A model generated the notes under the pieces. The model was given only the letters and a program-made list of their open reading frames with translations. It was not told where the DNA came from and did not search any database. The translations under genes were made by a program, and so were the position numbers. Shown in pieces: positions 1 through 7,405 of a stretch of DNA of 9,526 bases (position 1 is the stretch's first letter; each line of letters opens with the position of its first letter). The DNA comes from Lachnospiraceae bacterium (GTDB lineage Bacteria; Bacillota; Clostridia; Lachnospirales; Lachnospiraceae): contig CAAFTS010000116.1 of assembly GCA_900765975.1 (NCBI GenBank), positions 1-9,526 on the forward strand. Direction: 5' to 3'.

Positions 1-10
1 AGCAAAAAGA

Positions 11-55
11 GGGATGCGAAAAAACTCAATCGAGTTTTTTCACATCCCCTTTTTT
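11..55 (+). terminator. Rho-independent terminator hairpin abutting fabH
   Basis: The left arm is 11-16 plus 18-27 and the right arm is 32-41 plus 43-48. They pair perfectly (16 bp) except for one C/A mismatch (17 against 42), around a 4-base loop (28-31). The hairpin is followed by C and a run of six T (50-55). An A-rich stretch (4-8) precedes it, so the minus strand would also show a T-rich tail and the hairpin could work in both directions. It would normally end an upstream gene that lies outside this window. The oddity is that its T run contains the first two bases of the predicted fabH TTG start codon. Confidence 0.8.
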
Positions 56-971
56 GAAAAATCAAGGTACGAGTGATTACCTACTTACAAAGGTTGTAAC
101 GAATCATGATATTGCAAAGAATGTGGATACAAGCGATGAGTGGATTAGAGAGCGTACAGGAATTGCGACAAGATATATTGTTGAAGAGGATACAACAGTG
201 TCCATGGCAACAGAAGCAGCAAGACAGGCAATTGATATGGCCGGTATTAAATCCGAGGACATTGATTTAATCTTAGTGTCAACAATTTCACCCGATATCA
301 TTCTTCCATGTGTTGCATGTGAGGTACAGAATCACATTGGTGCTTTTAATGCAACTTGTTTCGATCTTAACGCAGCGTGTACAGGTTTCCTGTATGCATA
401 TAATACAGCGCAGGCATATATTTCATCAGGAATATATAAAACGGTTCTCGTAATCGGAGCGGAATCGTTATCAAACATCGTTAACTGGAAAGATAGAAAT
501 ACTTGTATCTTGTTTGGAGATGGTGCAGGGGCTGTGATTTTGAAATCAGAGACAGAGGGTGTATTTGAAACATACACAAGATCTGAAGGGGAAAAAGGAC
601 AAGCATTGCTCTGTTATCCCAGAGGGACAATCAAAATGGATGGGCAAGCTGTTTTCCGTTTTGCAGTTAAGCAGGTAACACTATGTATCCAGACACTCTT
701 AAAAAAGTATGATGTTACAGAAAGTAAAATTGATTATTTCATTTTACATCAGGCAAACAAGCGAATTGTAGAGAGCGTTGCAAAACGTTTAGGCGTTGGA
801 ATTGAAAAGTTCCCAATGAATTTACAAGAATATGGGAACACCTCTTCTGCAAGTATCCCAATCTTATTAGATGAGATGAACAAACAAGGACTGTTTAAAA
901 GAGGAATGAAAATTGTGCTGGCAGGATTTGGAGCAGGATTATCCTGGGGAGCCAGTTTGATAGAATGGTAA
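54..971 (+). CDS. fabH: 3-oxoacyl-ACP synthase III (KAS III), FabH; 5' end uncertain
   Basis: FabH starts fatty-acid synthesis in the cytosol by condensing an acyl-CoA primer with malonyl-ACP. From the TTG at 54 the protein has 305 residues. The thiolase-fold triad is present: Cys109 in the AACTGF motif, His232 in LHQAN and Asn262 in GNTSSAS. DTSDEWI (25-31) and the C-terminal GFGAGLSWG are typical of the family. Compared with E. coli FabH (317 aa, Cys112/His244/Asn274 from memory), the segment between Cys and His is about nine residues shorter, with the gap just before MDGQAVFRF. The usual N-terminal GTGSYLP reads GTSDYLL. No Shine-Dalgarno sequence precedes the TTG, which lies in the terminator T run. 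The frame stays open to base 3, so the native start may be lost, replaced or outside the window. The family call is firm; the start is not. Confidence 0.88.
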   Translation: MKNQGTSDYLLTKVVTNHDIAKNVDTSDEWIRERTGIATRYIVEEDTTVSMATEAARQAIDMAGIKSEDIDLILVSTISPDIILPCVACEVQNHIGAFNATCFDLNAACTGFLYAYNTAQAYISSGIYKTVLVIGAESLSNIVNWKDRNTCILFGDGAGAVILKSETEGVFETYTRSEGEKGQALLCYPRGTIKMDGQAVFRFAVKQVTLCIQTLLKKYDVTESKIDYFILHQANKRIVESVAKRLGVGIEKFPMNLQEYGNTSSASIPILLDEMNKQGLFKRGMKIVLAGFGAGLSWGASLIEW

Positions 972-1015
972 TTTCCGTAAATGGATTACATAAAAAATTA
1001 TTTAATTTAGAGAAA

Positions 1016-1022
1016 AAAGGAG
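1016..1022 (+). promoter_or_regulatory. Ribosome binding site of acpP
   Basis: AAAGGAG ends 8 bases before the ATG at 1031. It decides the acpP start over an in-frame ATG at 965, which would overlap the end of fabH and add 22 residues not seen in acyl carrier proteins. The rest of the 59-bp fabH-acpP gap is A/T-rich, and I see no convincing promoter in it. Confidence 0.8.
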
Positions 1023-1030
1023 AACAAAAT

Positions 1031-1249
1031 ATGTTAGAACAGGTAAAAGAAATTGTAGCAGATGCATTGGGAGTTGAGGCTGATTCACTTACAGCGGAGA
1101 CATCTTTTAAAGAGGATTTGAATGCTGATTCTCTTGATCTTTTTGAAATGGTTATGACATTTGAAGAAGAATTTGGAAAAGAAATTCCAACAGAGGACTT
1201 AGAAAAAATCACTACGATCGGAGCAGTTGTAGAATATTTAGAGGCATAA
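1031..1249 (+). CDS. acpP: Acyl carrier protein
   Basis: This 72-residue acidic protein carries growing acyl chains on a 4'-phosphopantetheine arm and is the shared substrate carrier for every Fab enzyme in the window. The attachment site is Ser34 in the NADSLDLFEM motif, which is almost the family consensus (DSLD/E) and lies where expected (Ser36 in E. coli ACP). The protein is rich in Glu and Asp, has the short four-helix ACP length and ends in VVEYLEA, a normal ACP C-terminus. The start at 1031 was chosen because of the AAAGGAG site before it. The gene sits between fabH and fabK, the order seen in streptococcal and many clostridial fab operons. Maturation needs a holo-ACP synthase, which is not encoded here. 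Confidence 0.96.
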   Translation: MLEQVKEIVADALGVEADSLTAETSFKEDLNADSLDLFEMVMTFEEEFGKEIPTEDLEKITTIGAVVEYLEA

Positions 1250-1302
1250 TCACCATTTATTTAAGGCAACTTTTGAAAAGGAATTAAAAAAGGAAAAATA
1301 AA

Positions 1303-2240
1303 ATGAAGACAAGATTGACAGAAATTTTAGGTATTGAATATCCTATAGTTCAAGGTGGTATGGCATGGGTTGCTGAATCTCATCTTGCTGCTGCAGTTTC
1401 AGAAGCAGGGGGATTGGGATTGATTGCTGCAGCAAATGCACCTGCCGAGTGGGTTCGTGAACAGATTCAGGAAGTCAGAAAACATACCAACAAACCATTT
1501 GGAGTAAATATTATGATGCTCAGTCCGAACGCTGATGAAGTTGCACAGGTTGTAGTGGAAGAAAATGTGCCTGTTGTAACTACCGGGGCTGGAACTCCTG
1601 AGAAATATATGTCAATGTGGAAAGAATCCGGGATTAAAGTCATTCCAGTTGTTGCATCAGTAGCTATGGCAAAACGCATGGAGCATGTGGCGCTGATGCT
1701 ATTGTAGCAGAGGGAACAGAGGCAGGAGGACACATTGGAGAGAATACGACGATGGTATTGGTTCCACAAATTGCAGATGTAGTTCAAATTCCAGTAATCG
1801 CAGCTGGAGGAATTGCTGATGGAAGAGGAATGGCTGCTGCTTTTATGCTCGGTGCAGAAGGAGTTCAGATGGGAACACGTTTTGTTGCAACAGAAGAAGC
1901 TCAGGTTCATGAGAACTATAAAAATTGTATTATTAAGGCAAAGGACATCGATTCCAGGGTAACTGGTAGAACAACCGGCCATCCTGTACGTGCTCTTCGT
2001 AATAAGATGACTACAGAACATATTCGTCTTGAAAATGCAGGCGCATCTTTTAAAGAACTCGAACATCTGACTTTAGGTGGATTGCAGAAAGCTGTTGTTG
2101 ATGGGGATGTGAAACTGGGAAGTGTAATGGCAGGACAGATTGCCGGAATGATCAAAGAAATTCTTCCATGCAAGAAAGTAATTATAAATATCGTTTCACA
2201 GGCAGAGTCACTGTTGAAAGGAGACACGATACATGAGTAA
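1303..2240 (+). pseudogene. fabK: Enoyl-ACP reductase II (FMN-dependent) FabK, split by a one-base frameshift
   Basis: FabK reduces trans-2-enoyl-ACP with NAD(P)H through FMN, the last step of each elongation cycle, and replaces FabI in many Firmicutes. The first frame (1303-1707) gives residues 1-128 of a normal FabK: YPIVQGGMAWVA (13-24) and VVTTGAGTP (91-99). It then runs into out-of-frame residues and a TAG at 1705. The homologous sequence resumes one frame over at 1686 with CGADAIVAEG, followed by EAGGHIG, PVIAAGGIADG and GVQMGTRF, and ends at TAA 2238-2240. Restoring one base gives an uninterrupted protein of 312 aa, the family's usual size, and puts the active-site His at residue 144, as in S. 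pneumoniae FabK. An AAAGGA site (1289-1294) supports the start. An internal ATG at 1752 could only produce a C-terminal half. The break may be a real mutation or a sequencing error. Confidence 0.9.
1681..1691 (+). other. Frameshift point in fabK (one base missing)
   Basis: Up to codon 128 (CAT, 1684-1686) the protein reads AKRMEH in the first frame. The family continuation C/I-GADA begins at TGT 1686-1688 in the -1 frame, so base 1686 would have to be read twice. One extra base between 1684 and 1688, for example a second T after CAT, restores the whole gene. There is no X-XXY-YYZ heptamer or homopolymer run at the junction, so programmed -1 slippage is not supported. Confidence 0.88.
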
Positions 2241-3159
2241 AATCGCAGTAATTTTTCCGGGACAGGGAAGTCAGCTTGTAGGGATGGGAAAAGATTTCTA
2301 TGAGAAGAGTGCAATCGCAAAAGAGATTTTTGACACAACCTCTGAACGTCTCGGAATTGATATGAAAGAGCTTTGCTTTGAAAAAAATGATAAACTTGAT
2401 TTGACAGAATATACACAGGCAGCGCTTGTAACCACATGCCTTGCAATGGCAAGAACAGCTGAAGCTATGGGCTTGAAAGCAGATGTGACAGCTGGTTTAA
2501 GTCTAGGCGAATATAGTGCAATTGCGTTTGCAGGCGGAATGTTTGATCGTGATGCGATCAGTGCGGTAAGACAGCGCGGGATTTTCATGCAGGAGGCAGT
2601 TCCCGTCGGAAAAGGTGCAATGTCAGCAGTGCTTGGAATGACTGCTGAACAAGTTGAAACCGGAATTGTGAACTTTAAGGAAGTCTATGTTGCAAATTAT
2701 AACTGTCCCGGTCAGATTGTAATTACTGGCGTAACAGAAGACGTAAAACAGGCTGGTGATGTGCTAAAAGAAAATGGAGCCAAAAGAGTGATTCCATTAA
2801 ATGTAAGCGGTCCGTTTCATTCCCCTTTACTGAAGGATGCCGGTTTAAAATTGAATCATGTACTTGCAACAATTCAGATGCGACCTTTACAAATTCCATA
2901 TGTTACAAATGTAACGGCAGATTATGTAACAGATATCATAGAAACACAACGCTTACTTGTATCGCAGATTACATCTTCTGTAAAATGGCAGCAAAGTATG
3001 GAACGGATGATAGCTGATGGTGTAGACACATTTATAGAAATTGGTCCTGGAAAAACATTGACGGGATTCCTTAGAAAAATCAATCGTAATGTAGCCTCAT
3101 ACAATATCAGCACATGGGATGAATTAGAAAAAACAATGGAGATTCTCATAGAGGAGTAG
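2233..3159 (+). CDS. fabD: Malonyl-CoA:ACP transacylase
   Basis: FabD transfers malonyl from CoA to the ACP arm, supplying the extender unit for FabH and FabF. The 308-residue protein is full length. It opens with [11 protein letters not shown] (4-14). The nucleophile Ser90 lies in GLSLGEYSA, Arg115 in RQRG holds the malonyl carboxylate, His196 in GPFHSPLL completes the catalytic pair, and [10 protein letters not shown] near the C-terminus carries the conserved loop. The residue before the nucleophile is Leu where E. coli has His (GHSLGEY). I recall Leu here in other clostridial FabD proteins, so this is a lineage variant rather than damage. AAAGGAG at 2217-2223 precedes the ATG, and the first 8 bases overlap the end of fabK, which suggests translational coupling when fabK is intact. 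Confidence 0.96.
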   Translation: MSKIAVIFPGQGSQLVGMGKDFYEKSAIAKEIFDTTSERLGIDMKELCFEKNDKLDLTEYTQAALVTTCLAMARTAEAMGLKADVTAGLSLGEYSAIAFAGGMFDRDAISAVRQRGIFMQEAVPVGKGAMSAVLGMTAEQVETGIVNFKEVYVANYNCPGQIVITGVTEDVKQAGDVLKENGAKRVIPLNVSGPFHSPLLKDAGLKLNHVLATIQMRPLQIPYVTNVTADYVTDIIETQRLLVSQITSSVKWQQSMERMIADGVDTFIEIGPGKTLTGFLRKINRNVASYNISTWDELEKTMEILIEE

Positions 3160-3164
3160 ATGTC

Positions 3165-3905
3165 ATGTTGAAAAATAAAGTAGCGGTTGTAACCGGTGCA
3201 TCCAGAGGGATTGGAAGAGAAGTTGCGCTGAAATTGGCAGCACTAGGTGCAGTGGTTATTATTAATTATAATGGCTCTGAAGAAAAAGCAGAAGAAGTAA
3301 AAAAGGAAATTGAAGATAAAGGCGGTAAAGCAGAAATATATCAATGTAATGTATCCGACTTTGATGCATGTAAAGAATTTATCGATTACGTGATAAACAA
3401 ATATAATTCCATTGACATCTTAATAAATAATGCTGGAATTACAAGAGATGGTCTTTTGATGCGAATGAGTGAAAAGGATTTTGATGATGTAATCAATACA
3501 AACTTAAAGGGTACGTTTAACTGTATTCGATTTGCATCACGACAGATGATGAAACAACGCTCAGGAAGAATTATAAATATCTCATCAGTTGTTGGTGTTT
3601 CTGGGAACGCCGGACAGACAAATTATGCTGCCTCGAAAGCTGGCATCATCGGTCTTACAAAGGCGGTTGCAAAAGAAGTGGCATCCAGACATATTACAGT
3701 AAATGCAGTCGCGCCTGGATTTATTCAGACAGATATGACGGATATACTTTCCGAAAATACAAAAAAACAGATTGTATCACTGATTCCCATAGGAACATTT
3801 GGAAAACCTGAGGATGTAGCAAATGCTACTGCATTTTTAGCATCAGACGAAGCTGGATATATTACAGGTCAGGTTCTGCATGTTGACGGCGGTATGGTAA
3901 TGTAA
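3165..3905 (+). CDS. fabG: 3-oxoacyl-ACP reductase (NADPH)
   Basis: FabG performs the first reduction of each cycle, from 3-ketoacyl-ACP to (R)-3-hydroxyacyl-ACP. The 246-residue protein is a classic short-chain dehydrogenase. The nucleotide-binding TGASRGIG spans residues 10-17, NNAG is at 88-91, and the catalytic tetrad is Asn113, Ser141, Tyr154 and Lys158 (YAASK). The C-terminus [16 protein letters not shown] is the family's usual ending. Arg14 in the glycine-rich loop fits the NADPH preference expected of FabG. The start follows a GAGGAG site (3151-3156) inside the last codons of fabD, with a 5-bp intergenic gap. SDRs are numerous, but the length, the motifs and the place between fabD and fabF make FabG secure. 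Confidence 0.96.
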   Translation: MLKNKVAVVTGASRGIGREVALKLAALGAVVIINYNGSEEKAEEVKKEIEDKGGKAEIYQCNVSDFDACKEFIDYVINKYNSIDILINNAGITRDGLLMRMSEKDFDDVINTNLKGTFNCIRFASRQMMKQRSGRIINISSVVGVSGNAGQTNYAASKAGIIGLTKAVAKEVASRHITVNAVAPGFIQTDMTDILSENTKKQIVSLIPIGTFGKPEDVANATAFLASDEAGYITGQVLHVDGGMVM

Positions 3906-3914
3906 GGAGGAACT

Positions 3915-5153
3915 ATGAAAAGAAGAGTTTTGGTCACAGGTATGGGTGCTATAACCCCTATAGGAAATACAGTAGAAGAGTTTTGGAATAGCATCAAAGC
4001 AGGGATAGTTGGTATTGGTGAAATCACAAAATTTGATACGACAGATTATAAAGTAAAGCTTGCTGCTGAAGTGAAAAACTTTGTAGCAAAGGAACGTATG
4101 GATTTCAAAGCCGCAAAACGTATGGAACCATTTTCTCAGTATGCAGTTGCTGCTGCAAAAGAGGCATTTCAAGATGCAGGTATCAATATGGAAGAGGAAG
4201 ATCCGTTTCGCATTGGTGTCATTGTTGGTTCGGGCATTGGAAGTCTTCAGGTTGCCGAAAGAGAATATGAGAAAATTCTTACAAAAGGACCATCCCGCGT
4301 CAATCCATTAATGGTTCCGCTAATGATTTCCAATATGGCTGCCGGAAACATAGCAATCTATCTTGGTCTCAAAGGAAAATGTACCAGTGCAACAACAGCC
4401 TGTGCTACAGGAACGCATTCTATAGGGGATGCGCTTAGAGCAATCCAGTATGGTGATGCGGATGTGATGTTGGCAGGTGGAGCAGAAAGTGCGATATGTT
4501 CACTCTCTGTCTCAGGATTTACAAATTTAACAGCACTGACGACATCTACGGACCCCAAACGGGCATCAATTCCATTTGATAAAGATAGAAGTGGATTTGT
4601 TATTGGAGAAGGTGCCGGAGTTGTTGTTTTAGAAGAATTAGAACATGCGAAAAAGCGTGGCGCCAAAATCTATGCGGAAATCGCCGGCTATGGTGCGACT
4701 TGTGACGCATATCATATTACTGCCCCGGCAGAAGATGGAACCGGAGCTGCAAAAGCAATGGAACTTGCAATTACAGATGCAAATATGACCCCTGAAGATG
4801 TGGATTATATCAATGCACATGGAACGAGTACACATCATAATGATTTGTTTGAAACAAGGGCGATAAAACAGGTATTCGGTGATGCTGTATCAAACGTTAT
4901 AGTAAACTCAACAAAATCAATGACAGGTCATTTATTAGGAGCTGCCGGTGGAATTGAATTTATTGTGTGTGTAAAATCTATTGAAGAAGGATTTATCCAT
5001 CAGACGATGGGACTCGAAACGCCGGATGAAGAATGTGATCTTAATTATGCAATCGGTGCACCGATTCAAAAGCCGGTACGATGTGCATTGAGCAACTCTC
5101 TTGGATTTGGTGGTCACAATGCAACACTTTTGGTAAAAGAATATCATGAATAG
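3915..5153 (+). CDS. fabF: 3-oxoacyl-ACP synthase II (KAS II)
   Basis: FabF condenses acyl-ACP with malonyl-ACP in the elongation rounds. The protein has 412 residues, the normal length. It starts KRRVLVTGMGAITPIG. The Cys-His-His triad is Cys163 in TTACATG, His302 in NAHGTST and His339 in SMTGHLLGAAG, with Lys334 just upstream (NSTKS). SLGFGGHNATL at the C-terminus is the conserved glycine-rich loop. THHND follows NAHGTS, where many homologues have T-P-x-N-D; this is a small variation outside the triad. A strong AAGGAGG (3904-3910) lies 4 bases before the ATG. There is no second KAS I/II (FabB) in the window, so FabF is presumably the main elongating enzyme of this operon. Confidence 0.97.
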   Translation: MKRRVLVTGMGAITPIGNTVEEFWNSIKAGIVGIGEITKFDTTDYKVKLAAEVKNFVAKERMDFKAAKRMEPFSQYAVAAAKEAFQDAGINMEEEDPFRIGVIVGSGIGSLQVAEREYEKILTKGPSRVNPLMVPLMISNMAAGNIAIYLGLKGKCTSATTACATGTHSIGDALRAIQYGDADVMLAGGAESAICSLSVSGFTNLTALTTSTDPKRASIPFDKDRSGFVIGEGAGVVVLEELEHAKKRGAKIYAEIAGYGATCDAYHITAPAEDGTGAAKAMELAITDANMTPEDVDYINAHGTSTHHNDLFETRAIKQVFGDAVSNVIVNSTKSMTGHLLGAAGGIEFIVCVKSIEEGFIHQTMGLETPDEECDLNYAIGAPIQKPVRCALSNSLGFGGHNATLLVKEYHE

Positions 5154-5164
5154 GAGAAAAAAGT

Positions 5165-5608
5165 ATGAACACAGAAACGTTGATTCAACTGATACAGAAG
5201 GTATCGGAATCAAACCTTACAGAATTTCATTATGAAGAAAATGATATGAAACTAATCATGAAAAGAAATGAAATAATTCATCGTTCAGATTCTCCTGTAG
5301 AAGGAACCGATCATCCTGTTGTAAGTGTCGAACGGGAACAAATTGAAAGCGGTACTGCATCGAATGGCTCGGAGAAAAAAATAATTACTTCACCACTTGT
5401 CGGTATATTTTATTCTGCTCCGGCAGAAGATGCTGCACCATATGTTCAGATAGGAGAAACAGTAAAAAAAGGGCAGACAATCGCGATCGTAGAAGCAATG
5501 AAACTTATGAATGAGATTGAAAGTGAGTTTGATGGAAGTATAAAAGAAATATTTGTAAAAAATGGTCAGGCTGTTGAATATGGTCAGCCGCTATTTTCAA
5601 TAGAATAA
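5165..5608 (+). CDS. accB: Biotin carboxyl carrier protein of acetyl-CoA carboxylase
   Basis: BCCP carries carboxybiotin between the AccC and AccDA active sites. The 147-residue protein has the usual three parts. An N-terminal helical segment (about 1-40, LIQLIQKVSESNLTEFHYEE) is typical for docking to AccC. A low-complexity Ser/Glu/Gly linker follows (about 41-72). The C-terminal biotinyl domain (about 73-147) has the attachment Lys113 in EAMKLMNEI. SPLVGIFYSAPAEDAAPYV (76-94) is the typical start of the domain, with the 'thumb' region found in the carrier of acetyl-CoA carboxylase but not in lipoyl domains. AGGAG (5152-5156) overlaps the fabF stop. Biotinylation requires BirA from elsewhere in the genome. 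Confidence 0.96.
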   Translation: MNTETLIQLIQKVSESNLTEFHYEENDMKLIMKRNEIIHRSDSPVEGTDHPVVSVEREQIESGTASNGSEKKIITSPLVGIFYSAPAEDAAPYVQIGETVKKGQTIAIVEAMKLMNEIESEFDGSIKEIFVKNGQAVEYGQPLFSIE

Positions 5609-5621
5609 GAAAGGGAACGAA

Positions 5622-6050
5622 ATGAACCGTTTAAATATTAATCAAATTAAAGAAATCCTGCCTCACAGACACCCATTTTTATTGATTGATTATATTGAAG
5701 ATTATGTAGCAGGAGAGTATGCAATTGCATATAAATGCGTCACATATAGAGAAGATTTTTTTAAGGGGCATTTTCCACAGGAACCTGTTATGCCAGGTGT
5801 TCTTACAGTAGAAGCATTGGCACAGACAGGCGCTGTTGCAATCCTTGCAAAAGAAGAGAATCGTGGAAAAACAGCATATTTTGCCGGAATCCAGAACTGT
5901 AAATTTAAAGGAAAGGTTGTCCCCGGCGATAAAATGCGTTTGGAAACAAAAATTATCAAACAAAAAGGCCCCTTTGGAATTGGTGAGGCAATTGCCTCTG
6001 TTGACGGAAAAGTTGTAGTCAGTGCTGAACTGACATTTATGATTGGATAG
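5622..6050 (+). CDS. fabZ: 3-hydroxyacyl-ACP dehydratase
   Basis: FabZ removes water from (R)-3-hydroxyacyl-ACP to give the trans-2-enoyl-ACP that FabK then reduces. The 142-residue hot-dog-fold protein starts with INQIKEILPHRHPFLLID, diagnostic of FabZ. The active-site His50 is in FKGHFPQEPVMPGV and Glu64 in VEALAQTGA. Glu, rather than the Asp typical of FabA at this position, and the short length separate it from FabA. Neither FabA nor FabM is encoded in the window, so the route to unsaturated fatty acids, if any, is not shown here. AAGGGA (5611-5616) is a moderate ribosome binding site. The gene stands between accB and accC, as in streptococcal operons. Confidence 0.96.
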   Translation: MNRLNINQIKEILPHRHPFLLIDYIEDYVAGEYAIAYKCVTYREDFFKGHFPQEPVMPGVLTVEALAQTGAVAILAKEENRGKTAYFAGIQNCKFKGKVVPGDKMRLETKIIKQKGPFGIGEAIASVDGKVVVSAELTFMIG

Positions 6051-6061
6051 GGATTTAAAAT

Positions 6062-7405
6062 ATGATTAAGAAGGTTTTAGTGGCAAACCGTGGAGAAATT
6101 GCAGTCCGAATTATTCGTGCGTGCAGAGAAATGGGAATAGAGACTGTAGCTGTATACTCAGAGGCAGATCGTGAATCGGTGCATACTCAGCTCGCTGACG
6201 AAGCAATCTGCATTGGTCCTGCACAATCATCAGAAAGTTACTTAAGCATGGAGCAAATTATTAGTGCAACGATTACTTCAGGTGCAGATGCAATTCATCC
6301 AGGTTTCGGATTTTTATCAGAAAATAGTAAATTTGCATCACTCTGTGAACAGTGTAATATTACATTTATCGGACCAAGTGCAGAAGTCATCCGTAAAATG
6401 GGAAATAAATCAGAAGCAAGAAATGCGATGATGGAAGGTGGCGTACCTGTTATTCCGGGTAGTAAAGATCCGATTTATGATGTAAGAACAGGTGAACGAG
6501 TTGCAGAAAGTATTGGATATCCTATTATTATCAAAGCTGCTTTAGGCGGTGGTGGGAAAGGAATGCGTGTTGCGAACACAGCAGAAGAATTTGAAAGCAG
6601 TTTTATGACAGCTCAAAAAGAAGCCAAGAACGCATTCGGTGATGATACCATGTACATCGAACATTTTGTAAGACATCCTCGACATATCGAATTTCAGATT
6701 CTGGCAGATTCTCAGGGGAATGTCATTCACCTTGGTGAACGTGATTGTTCAATTCAAAGAAATCATCAAAAAATGATTGAAGAAGCTCCAAGTTCTGCAA
6801 TTTCTCCGAAACTTCGTAAATTAATGGGAGAAACCGCAATAAAGGCAGCGAAAGCATGCATGTATACAAATGCTGGCACTGTAGAATTCTTACTTGAGAG
6901 AAATGAGAATTTTTACTTTATGGAGATGAATACACGTATACAAGTTGAACATCCTGTTACAGAATGGGTTACTGGAATAGATTTAATTAAAGAACAAATT
7001 AAAATTGCATCCGGTTTACCACTATCATACAAGCAAAAAGATATAAAAATAAAGGGACATGCAATTGAGTGCCGCATCAATGCTGAAAATCCAACTAAAA
7101 ACTTTCGCCCCTCTCCGGGAACGATTACAGGAATGTTTCTCCCCGGTGGTAAAGGCGTACGTGTAGATTCGGCAATTTATGAAGGGTATACCGTTCCACC
7201 TTATTACGACTCTATGTTGGCTAAAATTACTGTACACACCGACACACGAGAAGAATCTATTGCTAAAATGCGTAGTGTATTGGGTGAAGTAGTGATTGAC
7301 GGTATCGATACCAACATTGATTATTTATATGAAATTTTGGAACATCCTGATTATTGTTCTGGAAATATAGATATTGAATTTATAGAAAAGATGAGTGAAA
7401 AATGA
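6062..7405 (+). CDS. accC: Acetyl-CoA carboxylase biotin carboxylase subunit
   Basis: AccC carboxylates the biotin on AccB using ATP and bicarbonate. The protein has 447 residues, as expected. The N-terminal domain starts [21 protein letters not shown]. The ATP-grasp domain shows Lys116, Lys158, the flexible glycine loop GGGGKGMR (162-169), [18 protein letters not shown] (227-244), and the metal and bicarbonate residues in [16 protein letters not shown] (Glu288, Asn290, Arg292, Glu296). The C-terminal biotin carboxylase domain follows ([17 protein letters not shown]). Pyruvate carboxylase and other multi-domain homologues are excluded because the ORF ends after this domain. The upstream Shine-Dalgarno region (GGATAGGGA, overlapping the fabZ stop) is weak. 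The stop codon overlaps the accDA start as ATGA. Confidence 0.97.
   Translation: MIKKVLVANRGEIAVRIIRACREMGIETVAVYSEADRESVHTQLADEAICIGPAQSSESYLSMEQIISATITSGADAIHPGFGFLSENSKFASLCEQCNITFIGPSAEVIRKMGNKSEARNAMMEGGVPVIPGSKDPIYDVRTGERVAESIGYPIIIKAALGGGGKGMRVANTAEEFESSFMTAQKEAKNAFGDDTMYIEHFVRHPRHIEFQILADSQGNVIHLGERDCSIQRNHQKMIEEAPSSAISPKLRKLMGETAIKAAKACMYTNAGTVEFLLERNENFYFMEMNTRIQVEHPVTEWVTGIDLIKEQIKIASGLPLSYKQKDIKIKGHAIECRINAENPTKNFRPSPGTITGMFLPGGKGVRVDSAIYEGYTVPPYYDSMLAKITVHTDTREESIAKMRSVLGEVVIDGIDTNIDYLYEILEHPDYCSGNIDIEFIEKMSEK

Noticed and set aside
14..76. Short ORF (ATG at 14, 20 codons, stop at 74-76) as a possible leader peptide
   Set aside because: It lies almost entirely in the terminator hairpin, encodes nothing recognisable and has no regulatory codon run.
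965..1030. In-frame upstream ATG for acpP giving 94 residues
   Set aside because: It overlaps the end of fabH, lacks a ribosome binding site and adds a non-ACP extension; the AAAGGAG-preceded ATG at 1031 fits the family.
972..1030. Promoter in the fabH-acpP gap
   Set aside because: It is A/T-rich, but no -35/-10 pair with acceptable spacing could be identified.
1684..1692. Programmed -1 ribosomal frameshift in fabK
   Set aside because: There is no slippery heptamer or homopolymer at the junction, and FabK is not known to need recoding.
1467..2066. 199-residue minus-strand reading frame opposite fabK, and other long antisense frames (for example 1916-2452 and 7680-8117)
   Set aside because: They are shadows of strongly supported plus-strand genes, with Cys/Ser-rich composition and no recognisable domain.
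1752..2240. Second half of fabK as an independent gene
   Set aside because: Homology begins upstream of the ATG at 1752 (from 1686) and continues the FabK fold; a GGAG-like stretch before 1752 exists, but the fragment would lack half the barrel.
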